The notes beneath the pieces are model-generated. The model ran no database searches and was not told where the DNA came from. It saw nothing but the letters and a program-made list of their open reading frames with translations. A stretch of 64,000 nucleotides of DNA from Sweltsa coloradensis (Eukaryota > Arthropoda > Insecta > Plecoptera > Chloroperlidae): contig JAMZAV010000983.1 in assembly GCA_024449915.1 (NCBI GenBank), positions 310,001-374,000 of the forward strand. Reading direction: 5' to 3'. Position 1 is the first letter of the stretch. Every line of letters starts with the position of its first letter. This document shows positions 1 through 12,640 of the stretch, one piece after another. The translations under genes and the position numbers were made by a program.

Positions 1-370
1 GTGTATATTGTATATAAAATATAAGTTGATTATATGTATGTATATATATTTTTACAAAGTTAATTACATTAAAGCCACGTTGCTCAGTCAGAAGACAACT
101 CTCGTCGCTTCAGATAAAAAAGCAGTAAATGCGCTTTATAAATAGGATTTATTATTTGCTTACCAACACACAAAAGCTATTTGTTCGCTGTTTGTGGTGA
201 TCATTTCTGTTAATAGATTCCTACAATGCATTTTGTTCTTATGTAAATGACAGTTGCCCATAATTATATACAATAACAATAACAAAACTATCAAATTCCA
301 AACTTAATTACAAATTTGATTAGAGATTTATAAAATACGCCTTAGCATTCGAGCGATATAAATAGTATCG
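1..370. other. AT-rich DNA, no feature seen
   Basis: No open frame, RNA fold or repeat that I can name. The base composition is that of the AT-rich background. Confidence 0.5.
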
Positions 371-630
371 CCTTTGGTGGAGGTGCCGGGTATGTTTTGC
401 ACATTATTTAGTATGGTACAGATATGGAGATACAATATTATTTGTGGAGCAGTAAATTACGTGTGAAAATATGACAATGATTGATAAAATTCGACCTCGC
501 ATCAGAGTGGTACTAATGCTAACGCATTTGGTGGAGGTGCCGGGAATGTTTTGCACATTATTTAGTATGGTACAGATATGTAGATAAAATATTATTTGCG
601 TTGCAGTAAATTACGTGTGAAAATATGAGA
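371..630 (-). repeat. Two tandem units of ~154 bp with the 17-nt box
   Basis: Two copies begin with the box in reverse orientation (TGGTGGAGGTGCCGGGT at 375-391; 529-545 with one change at the last base). About 100 bp downstream of each box is also conserved, including GTTTTGCACATTATTTAG and GTGTGAAAATATGA, while the rest of each unit differs. The box starts are 154 bp apart. The unit shares nothing with the 12.7 kb array except the box. Confidence 0.85.
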
Positions 631-1271
631 AGGCAAAGAATGTGTGTAGCACTCAATATTTCAATTTTCATTCAGATCGTCCGGGAATTTTAATCACTAT
701 CGCTGTGACATGCGACTGTCCTTTCATCTTTCATAATCATTGTAATTTAGTTTCCCGCGATTTCCCAAAAAATATAGGCAAGGAAAACGATTTGGTACAA
801 TTTGGCTAATATGAGAATTTGATATTTTTTACTCCGCATAAACATTGATATTATCCCAATATGAACAAATTAATAGACGATTTATAATGATAAATCACAG
901 TAATTGATACAATTTCGGAAAAGCGTAAAACTATAGCTGTTGTAGAAAGCTAAAAACGAATAAAAAATTAATACTTTTTGCACAAAGTCCGACAAGAGGA
1001 AATATTATCATTTCACACAATGGAAACGAAGTCATGTAAATTATATTGAAACTTCGTTCTCGGGAAAGCGTCCATGCAGTATTCAGTGTGAAATGAAGAC
1101 TATTCGTTTTATTCCTGCCTTTCTTTCTCCGGAATCGTCTCTGTATAGTATAGAGGTGAGGAGTGCATACCAAAGCCGTGCTTCGTAGTCGTCTAAAATC
1201 TAAATTGTTGCCCAATCAACAATGAAAGCGACGTCTCTAGCAGGTGGCAATGGAGCTGCTAAAGATTTTAT
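631..1271. other. AT-rich DNA, no gene recognised
   Basis: A 94-codon open frame on the minus strand (931-1215) has no recognisable domain, no splice context and low-complexity hydrophobic ends. I do not call it a gene. Confidence 0.5.
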
Positions 1272-1358
1272 CCATACTTTGAGCTTTGAGATTAATGCTT
1301 ACTGAACGCGAGTACCATACTTTGAGCTTTGAGATTAATGCTTACTGAACGCGAGTAC
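1272..1358. repeat. Perfect tandem duplication, period 43
   Basis: Two adjacent identical copies beginning CCATACTTTGAGCTTTGAGA. Perfect identity implies a recent duplication. Confidence 0.95.
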
Positions 1359-1659
1359 AATTTTTCCCTCGTTTTATTATTGGTTTAATTGTTATTTTGT
1401 AACCGTATTTTTTACTAGTAAGCCTAATCATGATATTTTGTTGCCGAAGCTAAATAGAAACGATTTTGTTATTAATTAATTTATGCCTAACCTAACTATT
1501 AACTACTTAATAACATAAATACACAAATTAATAAAAATACATAAGTAGAAAAAACTATTTAATAACATATAAGGTCGACACATAATAACTTGTGTCAATT
1601 AAACCATCTTTGAGTAAGAATAATACTGAGAGCTGTTTACTGTGATGTGTGAGTGATAG

Positions 1660-1872
1660 TGTAGTGTGCTTCGTGTGAGTGTCTCTGACTGCAACTATAC
1701 TGGGAGTGTCTGAGTGCTATTGCTAGGTGTGAGTGTCTGAGTGCCACATTGCTTGGTGTGACTGTCTCTGAGTGCTACGTTGCTTGGGTGTGAGTGTCTC
1801 CGAGTGCCACGTTGCTTGGTGTGAGTGTCTCTGAGTGCCACGTTGCTATAGGTGTGAGTGTCTCGCCTGTTG
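1660..1872. repeat. Minisatellite, ~31 bp unit
   Basis: About six imperfect copies of a unit built around GTGTGAGTGTCTCTGAGTGC followed by CACGTTGCTTGG. Copies vary in length from about 23 to 32 bp. The overlapping short open frames on both strands (1695-2015) are translations of this repeat, not genes. Confidence 0.9.
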
Positions 1873-2413
1873 AACGACACGGACACAGGTGTCCTGGTGT
1901 TGAGGTCGACTTCATTACCCCCCACCCCCTCACCTCACCACACCGAGAGACGAGTGTCAAAGAGCGGGTTTACGACCTACCCCTAGCGCCGCTCAGCGCC
2001 TTCTTACCGCGTTAATAAGTTCATTGCGCTTGAGGGGCAGGGGGCGGGGGCGGGGGCTCCAAACCTGATTAGCTCCTCGTCTTGGGCGAATAATGCATGA
2101 GACCTCGGAGCCTCCGACAAGGCCGGGCCGTGCTGTGCGGCGCAACCCGGAACTAATTTCACGGAAAGGTGTAAATTATTCATGTGATATCCCCACGGGC
2201 TCTGCTAATATAAAATACAACCACGCCGAAACAGCTGAAGCAAGCAGCCCGCGAGGAAAAACAAAACGAAAAAACTTACAGAGGGAAATCGCGGTTCTAA
2301 ATGAAATTTTGACATCTCCTGGGATCATCAAGGGTAGAATTTATGGCTGTGGAAAAGTTTGTAAGAGAAGAGCACACATTACACACCTCCAGGCTTTACC
2401 AACCCCATGTTAG
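1873..2413. other. GC-rich patch with an unassigned 106-codon frame
   Basis: This is a local GC-rich, CpG-containing stretch with a strong G-run block at 2033-2057. The plus-strand frame 2093-2413 starts in the GC-rich part and is rich in charged residues in its middle, but I recognise no domain. It could be an exon or a regulatory island. The frame alone is weak evidence. Confidence 0.3.
2033..2057 (+). other. Potential G-quadruplex
   Basis: Four runs of four or five G separated by one or two bases (GGGGCAGGGGGCGGGGGCGG and onward). This fits the usual G4 pattern. Formation is inferred only. Confidence 0.6.
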
Positions 2414-3897
2414 CTTTGGCTCACAATACTGAAATATGAAATTAAAGAGGGAGAACAGAGCAGGCCTAAAAGCACATCCAACAAACAGAACATCTAAAGT
2501 AAAACGTTTAATGAAGTTATCAAATTCTCTTTGTCCCATTCGTATAATAAATTGTGCGATTCATTGAATAAATACACTAGCAAAGTCAAAGCTTCTAAAA
2601 ATGCTGGCACAGACAGAATGCGGGATGGGGTAGCAACTTGAAAAGCTTATATATTTGCTGGAATTGCTCAGTGAGGCAATAAATTCACACTCAGCCAACT
2701 TTATTTTATTATTATGAAAAGTGTATAAGACCATTTATTTTCTCCCTAACATTGGGGTATTATCCCTTCTGAACAATATGCGCGACCTTTTGCATGTGGT
2801 TACAGAATGCTGCATGCAAATGCCGGGCGGGGTAGCTCTAGGCAGATGGTGGATCGACAGTCTCTGACCACGTAAGTTATGCGATCCTTTTTGCATATTG
2901 GAATTGATATGTTTTTAGGGACTCGTTGAATTGAGTTTTGCATAGAATGTAGTTTTATTGCGTGATATCGAGACATTGAATCGACTTCCATTCACAATTG
3001 ATCCAACAAACAACCATTCGATCTCATACAAAGGACCAACTGTTTGTACTCAAACAAATAAATGGGAAATGCACACGCACATTTACAAACTTCGTTTTTA
3101 TGCAAATAAAAATGTTTTGCAACAGCAGGTTACTGCAATTTGATAGAACTGATTACAACGTTATTAGGGAATCACGGTGTTTAAAACAAATGCCACATTA
3201 CCCATAGTCCCTGTAAAACTTAGTGTCCAGAATAGAATATATTCGAACACACACGTTCAGGCATTCGTTTTATTCTGTGTTCACTAACTGGGAATTGAAC
3301 CTCTCCCGCTAAACTCCACTTATTTTTATTTTGTCATTTTTAAATTAAACTTTCTGAGTTATACTCGTTGTTCGTTGTTTTCATTTTCACCAAAGAGAAC
3401 GATAAGTATAGTTTTATACAAAACCTTTGACGCTACTTAAAGTAGTACAGAAATTTGCAACAAAATGTGTAAATATTCACATTAAGTGCTTGTCAGTCAG
3501 TTGACAACAACGAGGCACATCTCAGTAGGTGTTTTCAGTCGAGAGGTGCTTCATATCGGGTTAGAGACGGCACATTCGTCCCACTCTGTAGCTGAGGTGT
3601 CCGTAGAAGGCACTACAGCAGGATCGTGGAAGCCACCACTGGGGAATGAAACATTCTCGCTGTCGTCGGTAATATTCCCGCCTGTACCTTGTGCTATCGA
3701 CCGAGTCGTCTGCAGGCGAGAGGGTGGAGCAAACATTGTGTTTACTTGTGTTGTGAAGGTCTCCTCTCTTTGGAAACAAAGGGTGAAGCGACAAAACCTT
3801 CGCGACACTTCAAAGTAAGCTTTCTCGGCTGTATTGCCCCTGAATAATATTCACTTCCTTAAATCCCTTTCTTGCTCATATTCAGTTCAGTATAAAT
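2414..3897. other. Unassigned DNA with a GC-richer block at 3500-3815
   Basis: The 3486-3818 block has open frames on both strands (110 codons plus, 85 minus), as expected of GC-richer DNA with few stops. Neither translation resembles a family I know, and no clear acceptor/donor pair frames it. A possible B-box near 3290 on the minus strand is too weak to call a tRNA. Confidence 0.35.
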
Positions 3898-3942
3898 GCA
3901 GTAAGCAAATAGTAAGCAGTAAGCAAGTAAGCAAGTAGTAGC
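3898..3942. repeat. Short AGTAAGC-type microsatellite
   Basis: Repeated AGTAAGCA/AAGTAAGC units of slightly varying length. Confidence 0.85.
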
Positions 3943-4697
3943 AAATTACTCCCAAACCAATACTAAAACATGTGAAATATTTACTTAAGTGCATTTTTGA
4001 TGAATTTATTTTACAAATTAAAAAAAAAGTCCTTACAGCCGATGATTTGACCCTTAAGGACATATACTTTCTGGGAATATGTCTAGCTGAATGATTATAA
4101 AGATCAACCATACATAGTGCAATAGTAATATCAGAAATTGAAATTGATTAGTCGTGTAAATACATAGTCCTAGCCGAATACAAAATAAAAGATATTACGT
4201 AGAATATTTTTGAATCACACAAGGATGATTGTGGGGGCATGTTTAAGTTTTCAACATTCACTCGATTAACTCTTTGAAAATAATAAAGAGACGCTCGTGG
4301 ACGAATGAATATACCTTGTGACGTAACCAACATAATTATCGCTGTGAGGTGTAGTGTAAAGGTAGAACTGTTGGTATGTGTGTTGTTATCTGGAAGTGAA
4401 ATTCTGTTCTACTGACAAATTCACAATTATATTAACCCCTCGTGATCTAGGTGCCCGTTAGGGCGCCGCCGCCAAGCCGTGGTGCGCTACACACTCAGGC
4501 ACCTTATACAGCAAGCAGAGTTGGGGTGATTTCGAGGTGTCACCCAGCCATCATGAAACGTGATGTGAACTTGAAAACTATCAAAATCGAGGGGATTTAG
4601 GTACCCGACAACGCATGCCAAATTTGGTTGGGTTACGAGCATTCCTTCTTGGTGAAAATATGACTTGAAACATGCTCAAAATCACTTTAAGGACGTT
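3943..4697. other. No recognisable gene
   Basis: AT-rich, with short frames only. A GC-rich block at 4440-4520 includes GGCGCCGCCGCC. A loosely similar CTCG/GATTTAGGTRCCCG motif recurs at 4442 and 4592. I cannot assign either. Confidence 0.4.
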
Positions 4698-4740
4698 AGT
4701 TACTACTGGCTACTACTCCTACTACACCTACTACTATCTA
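4698..4740. repeat. Degenerate CTA/TAC microsatellite
   Basis: ACTACTGGCTACTACTCC and similar trinucleotide repetition. Confidence 0.8.
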
Positions 4741-4756
4741 ATTCGTCAGTTTCAAT

Positions 4757-4985
4757 TGCCCAGCGATTCTGACCAAACGGGTGGGGCAACAACGTTCATA
4801 TTTTACATGGACATTAAGGTAATAGTGATGTAGTTCCCTTTGAAAGAAAAAGTTTTAAAAAAATGGCTGGAAGGCTTCCAAATAAAGGTTTTAAAATAAG
4901 CCTTATCCAGGCATACAATCAACAAGTAACTATAGTTACGTGACAATAATCGCCTACATTGTTTACAAAAAGCAAGTCTTTGGAC
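4757..4985 (+). mobile_element. Truncated internal fragment of the Helentron-like family
   Basis: The segment starting GATTCTGACCAAACGGGTGG closely matches the interior of the copies at 31311-32058 and 53866-54443. It includes CAACGTTCATAT, CATGGACATTAAGGT, GAAAGAAAAAGTT and the later CAATAATCGCCTACA region. Both element ends are missing: there is no TTGGATGAGCG start and no CTAG terminus. Confidence 0.8.
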
Positions 4986-5100
4986 CACTATATTTTTTCA
5001 TTCTATTGTTAATTGGTAATACCATAGCAATTAAATCGACTTTGATAAATTTATTATATTTTAACAAATAATTTTGCAATGCAACTTGAAAAGTAATGAG

Positions 5101-5519
5101 ATCCCACACATAACGAAAACTTGTAAAAATACAGCCAAACCTTACACACTCAAAAGAAATGAGATTAAAAAAAAGGGCCAAGCTCATCTACCCTTCCACA
5201 TTTGCGCATTCTTAATTCATAAACGTACAGTGTCCCGTAACAACACCCTTGAATAGCTTGGCAAAATAGAATTTGCATGACCATTACGTTAAAATTAATT
5301 AGAAAAAAGAATTTGGATGAACTATTAAGTTTAAATTAATAGTTGCAAATTCTATTTGACAAGCTTTTCAAGGGTGTTGTTACGGGACACTGTACGTGTA
5401 TGAATTAAGAATTCGCAAATGTGGTAGGGTAGATGAGCTTGGCCCTTTTTTTAGATCTCATTTCTTTTGAGTGTGTAAGGTTTGGCTGTATTTTTACAAG
5501 TTTTTGTTATGTGTGGGTA
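5101..5519. mobile_element. Foldback element with ~176 bp inverted arms
   Basis: Arm 5101-5276 is the near-perfect reverse complement of arm 5344-5519. Matching segments include AGTGTCCCGTAACAACACCC against GGGTGTTGTTACGGGACACT. About 67 bp of AT-rich spacer separates them. No open frame of use is inside, so it is a foldback or MITE-like non-autonomous DNA element, or an inverted duplication. A target duplication is not obvious. Confidence 0.85.
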
Positions 5520-6675
5520 TGATATTCATTTATATAAAGAACGCGGGAACTTGTGGAAGAGAACGTCATACATGTTTATCCCTGCTTCGCATTGTATAAG
5601 CTGTTAAAGCGAGTGTGCATACTTAGTACTTAACTACTCATGTAAAACCAACTCATGTAGTAAGTGGCAATGAACAGTGTTGCACCTCCTTTGATGACTG
5701 ACCCGACCACTGTATCTGTGCGCGTTATAGCAAACAATGTAGTCATCTCCATGGTTGTAATTTTCGTCGCTATAAAATTAATCAAATCCTGTACACTACT
5801 TTGTTTTGCATTTTTCTAGATTAAAGCTTGTGTATAGATTAGTTTTACTATATTAAATCATGAATTAGTCCTTGACTTTTATACAACCTTGGAGATAAGA
5901 ATTAGACAAAACATTTATTAAATTGAACTATTTACGGTTTAAGCTAATTAATAATTATTGCTTACACCATCTTCTATCCCAGCTTAAGTATCTAAACTGC
6001 CCATATGTCGTAATTTATTCCCCTAAGTACAGTACTTGTGCTAAATAATGCATTAGTGCACCAGCTATTTGCAGCCACTAAAAGCTGACGAGTAGAATCC
6101 ATATTAATCAATTCGTTCCAAGGGTGAGTTAGGCCGGGCTCACTCGCAAAGCTGTGGTGATCCCTGTTAACGTGCCTCGTCGAAGGGTTATTACGTATTC
6201 ATAGACACCCGGGTAGGAGGGGCCCATTCAGCTGGGTGTTAAAGGATCACAGAATCCATTTGCAACGATTGTGCACCGAAATCGCACCATTTGGCTGGAT
6301 AGGGCGCGTTTGGAAGCTTCGGTCGGCTATTAGCAATTATTATGCTCGTGTGGAACCCACAACAATGGGATCCAAGACAAAGTTAGCAAACTACCAATTT
6401 ATCATCTGCATACAAGAAACTTGTGTGCGATATTCACGTTTAGTTCCATGTTTCCGGGTAATATCCTCGGCGCTATGGTTCCTCCTTGCTGTGGTTTTCC
6501 TGGGCTTGGCATGAATTAAAAGGCAGCATAGCAAACGTTATATCTATGTATACATTGGAGTAAGGCGAGCTCACATAAGTTATTTTGTGTCTATATTCCG
6601 TTTGATAAAGGTCACAGAATTTCAGATTTCGTTGAAAAGAAACTGGCACATTGTTCGTGCTAAGTTAATAGATGA
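5520..6675. other. No recognisable gene
   Basis: The only frame over 90 codons (6236-6514, plus) ends in a hydrophobic stretch but has no domain I know. The rest is AT-rich. Confidence 0.4.
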
Positions 6676-6785
6676 GCGAATACGGAGAAAAAAGTGATGC
6701 ATAGAAGACAAGGCATAGAAGGTAGATAGATTGATCATAGAAGATCATCTATAGGCCTATGCATCACTTTTCTGTCCGTCTTCGC
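6676..6785. repeat. 110 bp hairpin, 29 bp arms
   Basis: Arms 6676-6704 and 6757-6785 pair with a few mismatches (AAGTGATGCATAG against CTATGCATCACTT). The loop is ~52 bp. It may be a tiny foldback element. Confidence 0.75.
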
Positions 6786-7739
6786 TTCCTATTTGGGCAC
6801 TTCCTTTAAAGTTCCGTAACTTGATTAATATTGTAAATTAGCGGCGTAGCATCAAACACATCCAATATAAATGCCATACACTCAAGTATTATGAGATGTT
6901 GAATGGCTGATATCTACAATTAGCACGTGCTTGAAATTGTGCATTTTTTCTGCAGTCACTCGTAATGTCATCGTCAGATGCTACTCGATGCCTAATGATC
7001 TCCCGGACAATGATAACTCGCTATTGATTTCAATATTCTGCTATTGTCCCGGTCAAAACCTATAGTCCAGTACGAGATCTGCACCAAGTCACGTCCCTCT
7101 ACATTGTCGGTGTTTCCCTTGTCCAGTAACAATAGTGCTCGGCCCATTGTATCAGTCAATACTACTCGGTTTCAATGGGCATAATAATATGTTCGGATCA
7201 TGTTTTGTAGTAAGCCTCATGGTTTGGTTTTCAGCATTTAGACGAGCTCTAAGCTCTAGGTTTTAGCTTAGCCGCCACATCCGTATAGGCCAGTCAGGAT
7301 ACGACATGGCGACGTGTCGCTAACACGTCCTCGCCATATTGCCAGTGTCGTTTACGACTCTTCCACTACTCTTCTCGATAAACATCGTTGCATGAATAGC
7401 AACAATTTTGAACCACGAAAACACAAAACTATCCGTTTGCATTGTCGTCTCTAAAAACAATGTAATGACATACACCGCTGTGTCCACAAAGAAAATAATA
7501 CACAAAACTGTGTGATAAACTCAAAATTTCTGCCTAATAAAGCGTTTATATAAAGTTACATGTTTCAAGTTCAAGGTATAATTTTAGTTCCGAAATGTAT
7601 GAATTCGAAAATCAGTCTGGTTAAGGAAATGTATACGGTGTAAATTACAGAAATTTTAAAAACTTCCACGGTGAATCTTTGTACAGACGAGTCTTTTAAT
7701 GATCCAAAACAAGAAGTTTTTAAATAACCGTTCCGTACG
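6786..7739. other. No recognisable gene
   Basis: Only short frames (longest 61 codons, minus, 7320-7505). No repeat recognised. Confidence 0.4.
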
Positions 7740-7745
7740 TTGGTT

Positions 7746-7800
7746 AATGGTTAACAGGTATGCTTGGAAAGCCGGAGACCCAGGTTCAACCCCTGGGAGG
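7746..7800 (+). pseudogene. tRNA-like sequence (tRNA pseudogene or SINE head)
   Basis: A-box-like TGGTTAATGGTTAACAGG is followed by a B-box GGTTCAACCCC. The B-box lies in a perfect T-arm, CCAGG-TTCAACC-CCTGG. The serine-like spacing is suggestive, but no acceptor stem pairs across the ends. It is therefore not a working tRNA gene. Confidence 0.5.
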
Positions 7801-9488
7801 GGTTTATTTGTCAGTTGAGGATTTTACACTATATATAAAGCATTGTTGCTTTAAGTCTAAAATAGAATTGATGACAACCTAACCACACAATACACATAAA
7901 AATTAAAAAGTTGGACGCTAACCCGAAAGCGTATATCTCTCTTCCACTGTTCCACATATCAACAATAAATAATCTCCAACAGCGCGCGTCCCTCCCACAT
8001 AAATAATTCATCGTCGCAGCACAATCGCTGATATAACCGCTTCACGCGGAGGACGCGCCACACCAATTATTCAGAGCACATGCGATCAAACTAGAATACT
8101 ATGTTTTCATTTCTCTCTAACGAATGACACAGAATTATATGACTTTTGAATTCCCCATCAGTCAAACTAGTGACAACAAAAGCTCGGGTATCCCCAGGCG
8201 GTGTTGCAACCTGCACGCGACCGCGTTCATGTGCTGAATAATACACGAGTAATTACAACATTGAACACACCAAATCCCGCTGTACGAGTGACGAGCCGAC
8301 TATCTATAGTCGAGGCCATGATAAGCAAGGGATTACTTCCACTTAAGGCTATTGTATCGCCGTCGGAACGATAATTTTAAAGTCCAAAAAAGTGGATTTC
8401 TGAAAATATAAGTTGGCGCACGAATTGTTTCGTCTGTCGGTATAAAACTCGTATTTGTACCGCCTGACAAAAACATTCGTGCACCAGCTGTTATTTCAGA
8501 TTCCTTATTCCTTATTCAGAGGTGGAAGAAAAAGGTGTGACTACATTATTGTCCAAAAATTTAAATATGATGTCCGAAAGTTTAGACACTGGGGGTGTCC
8601 CCCCCCCCAAAAAAAAAGAAAAATATGTTGCCGTGATTAAAGTCCCTGTTTTCTTTCATTCAGACAACTTTCATGAACTTTTTCAGTTATTATGATATAA
8701 TAGTCTTCTAGTCTTTGCAGAGAACAGAGTGTGTTATGCCCAAATTATGCAAAGTGCTAAGTTTTGAGATATTTTAACTTCGTCGTTGAATCGTGGTTTC
8801 GCGATTCCATTCTACTATTTTAATTTTTATCTAATTCATGTTAGCCTTTTTTAACATCTCTACCAAGACAAATGAATATGGGCCTTAAGCGTCACTAACA
8901 CAACACCTAATTTCCTGAGTATCATGCGCTGATGGTATGCAAAACAGTGATTCGCCGCGGTCTAAGGTCAATTTGATCAATTAAAGACCCACTATCTTGT
9001 AGACACCATTTCACAGGGAGGAGGGAATTTACTGGCGAGTGACCAAGGAGAGTGGTTTCCTTCTTGCTTGTACAGACATGGAGTGCTGGAGTAATTTGAC
9101 AGGTTACGCGACTAAAATCATGTAATTGTTTTCTAAACTCGTTGCTTTATTTTCAGAAAAAAATACCTGCCAGCCTGGTCCAATCATGCGGGAAAGAAGA
9201 AGCAAACCTGAGACTCGGACTGGCCGGGAGTGAGTTGAATCTCATTCAAGATAAAGGTAGCAGCAGGTAAGATAGTGTGTTTGGCAGTGTGGATCACAGT
9301 TGAATGTTACGCTGTTCTTGGGGTCAATTATACATGAAGTTCTATACCTAGTACCTAGGTTCACCCTCAATAAATAATCTCCAGTGATCAACATACCATT
9401 GGTACCACTCCTCACCCAAGTATGATACAATCAGATTTGAAATTCCACGTCCAACATTGAGCCGCTTCTCAGTGTGATAAGAGATTAC
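7801..9488. other. No recognisable gene
   Basis: AT-rich with short frames. A C8 run followed by an A9 run lies at 8600-8617. Confidence 0.4.
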
Positions 9489-9645
9489 AATTGGCTTCAA
9501 CTTGAACTTCCACTTGAACTTGAAAGTTGGCAGTGTTGAACATTGAAGTTGGCGGTTGACGATAATTTCTGCAATCGTGAACGCGTACATAAGTATAATA
9601 AATGCTTGTTGAACTTGGCGTCAACTTGAAAGCCAGTCGTAACTA
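9489..9645 (+). repeat. Dispersed repeat, copy 1 (second copy at 30380)
   Basis: Shares with 30380-30533 the ordered blocks TTGAAAGTTGG / CATGAAAGTTGG, GTGTTGAACAT, GAAGTTG.CGGTTGACG, AATCG.GAACGC, AACTTGGCGTCA and a final ACTAGG. Identity looks to be about 75-80 percent over ~110 bp. The family is unknown. Confidence 0.75.
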
Positions 9646-12640
9646 GGATATACGGTACAAACATTGGAGCAGCTCATAATTCAAAGCAGTACACAACGTG
9701 TACTATTCAAAATAAGAAAAATTTGAATCAAATAAACAATTTAAGGATCTTAGAAAATGATTGTTCGAGAAAAGGAGTGGAATGGAATAAATATAGCTGG
9801 AATAGCTGCAACTGTAACCACGAAATTACTTATAATATATTTTAATGGTATCGATCAGGGAATTCGATAAGTGGAAATTTCATTACTACTTTAGTTACTA
9901 ATATGTATGATGATTAATATACGTTTTGCCACCATCTTTATTAATTTTGCACTGTACATGTACGTATGAAATTATCATTGTAAACATGATCTTTGAACCA
10001 ACAACACTTCAGTCCAACAATAATTTATTAATTGACCTTATGCATTAGTAAGATGCTCATCACGCATATTTGTTGTGGTTTTGCATGGTTGTATGCTGTA
10101 GCTGTGTCACAACGCAACAAACAGTAATGTCCCTGGTAATACAAAACTGCTCTCCGATCGCATTGTCTCCCAATTCAGTTCAGCCTCTGGCGTTCTCTCT
10201 ACTTCCCCCCATTCAGGTCAAACAGCAGATGGGTGATGATTATCAATCTTGTCCGACCGACGCGCACGTGTCCTGCGCATCCACACAGGGATTCCCCCAC
10301 ACGCGACCGCACCGCCGCTTTGTTGTTGCGGTGGAAGTGAAAACTTAGAAATCGGTCCACTAATTAAGAATGATGAGGGTCTTCTTCTACCCTAACCTTG
10401 GTCGCGTCTCTCACGTGGTCTCTGGAGAGTCTGCCAGTCAGCTGATCCAGTGACGTCATCCCTGGTCGTTCCCACGCTAAGTGGTTCCTAACGTAATTAT
10501 CAATCGATGCACGCGATGCCATCTAGATTTACGCATCTCAATCTGACGAAACTCGGATCGGCTTACATCACGTCACGTGATATGTCCGCAAGGGTATTGC
10601 GCAGTTTAACTAGGCGTACTTGTTTGTCGTTGTCTTGATAACACAGCGATGAGTTTGCTTTAGTTGGTTTAACAATGCACATTATAACCGGACGATTACA
10701 AATGTGATAATACACACTCGTCTCAATAGGCGACATCGCATAAATATAAATTGTTACGCACAACTTAAAAAATTACACAACTCATTTTTTTTCCAAATTG
10801 TCACCCAAAACGTGTGAACTTTAGTGTACTCAAGAGCGGCCACGTATCCGAGGACGCGGACTTTTGTTGTTCTCATGTCCACCTCTTTTTCCCTTTTTTA
10901 TATTCTGATTTTCACAATTCCACACACTTTTGATTTTTAAATGCCACGTGACATCATTCAACGTTCCAAGCTGGAGACTCAGATGTCAAATCTCAACGAT
11001 TCTAAACAAATCATCAAAAAGCGAGACAAAATGATATTATGCCATTAAATATATTTTTACAAATAATTTGTTGTAGTTATATCTGGAACTGCTAATAATA
11101 CAGCATGGCCTGCTTCGTGTCAACGATGATAATTATTTACAAATGTGTACGGGTGGATTGATGCATAGAATAGATTGTTACGTCTCATCCCCTAGCTTAC
11201 TAATGCCGATGATGGAACTCGACGTAACAATATTCTTTGTCCGTGTTGAGTACTCCATCTACATGAAGTCAACATCACACGCCTGTGCTAATAGCTCGAA
11301 ACAGTTTCGTTCTCATCCACTTCTAGGACTAATCCCCGTGCAAATTGATCAGTCACGGTCGTGCAATAACTCGGAGCTATCTGTTGACTTCTAAATAGTC
11401 CTAATCTGAACCACTTCATCCGTAATCACTTCCTCAAACCGGGCACGGGCGCCGTGTATTTGCTCTAGTGATAACCTACCCCTCGCTCGTGTACGGTTGA
11501 CAGTCGGGGGTTGACGAGTGCGCTCCGATTACCGCCGGAGATTTAGCCGACACGTGCCGAGTGGGCTCGCCCGATGGTAAATACTTTCCGATGAGCGGCG
11601 GTGGGCTGGCGATGGTCGCGTGCTGGAGGGGTGGACGGACAGGCTGGCCCTGAGAGGTTCCAACCAGTGCTTTCACACGCAAGTGCATCGAGATTCATCA
11701 GTTAATGTAGCCGACAATGAACAGGGGCCTATTGAACAACACGCGTGCATGCCTTGTTCAAAGAGCCAACAACACAAAAGACATTGGAATGAAAAGGATC
11801 GAAAGCCACCTGCAAATGCATTGCAGCGAATGATTTGCTGACTGGACTGTGTATTTTACATTTTCATTTGAAGTATTTAGAACTGCATTACAATGACATT
11901 ATAGCGGCTTTTTCCGGGCTATAGTTTTAATTCTATTGTGGAGAGTTTAATCCTAATCCTACTTGTTGCTATCTTTAAAACATTACTCTGGCTTCATTGT
12001 GACGTGTGATAGCATTAAATCCAAGCTTATAGAACATTTTGATTTACTATGGGCATGTAGCGGAACATCATGTACTGAATACTTTCAGTATTAGATCAGA
12101 ATGGGTAAAATATTTACGTAGAATAAAATATGAAATTTTTTCGCCGATATGTATTTCATTTTTCTAAATGTTTACCAATTGGTTGAACGTATTCATTTTC
12201 AACGATCTTGTTACAGCGGCTCATGTGCATGTTAAATGGTTTGTTGATACGATGTGGGTAACAGTTCATCTACGCGACATCCTTGCACTCGCTAAGATGC
12301 AATTCTTGGTAATCAAACCTGCAACCCGGCAACTACACCAAAACTAGAAGAATACTGCAAGGACTTGCTGAATTCCTTAAATAAATGGGATGTCATTATA
12401 TATACGTTCTACCATGAGACTCATAAGATACATGCACAATCTGTGACTTCTTTCAGATAATATTTACACATTTTGTCAACGAAGTTGACACCACAAACAA
12501 TTCAAGTCCACTAAACGTGTTTTTCCAAGCAATTTATAAGTTACATTGTGCTTTTATTTTACCAAGTTAATCCATATGACAAGATGCTTTCACTGGTAAA
12601 AATATGTTGTCTTGCACTTCAATAATTAATAATTCTTTGT
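9646..12640. other. No recognisable gene; GC-richer patch at 11440-11660
   Basis: A perfect CRE octamer TGACGTCA lies at 10451-10458 in a GC-richer stretch (10180-10520). The 11440-11660 patch carries open frames on both strands with no recognisable domain. The remainder is AT-rich. Confidence 0.4.

Noticed and set aside
375..391. LTR retrotransposon with the box as primer site
   Set aside because: No long direct repeats, TG..CA ends or pol-like frames lie beside any box copy in this window. The primer-site idea is kept only as an origin hypothesis.
3280..3320. tRNA on the minus strand
   Set aside because: Only a B-box-like GGTTCAATTCC is present. No A-box at the right distance and no stems.
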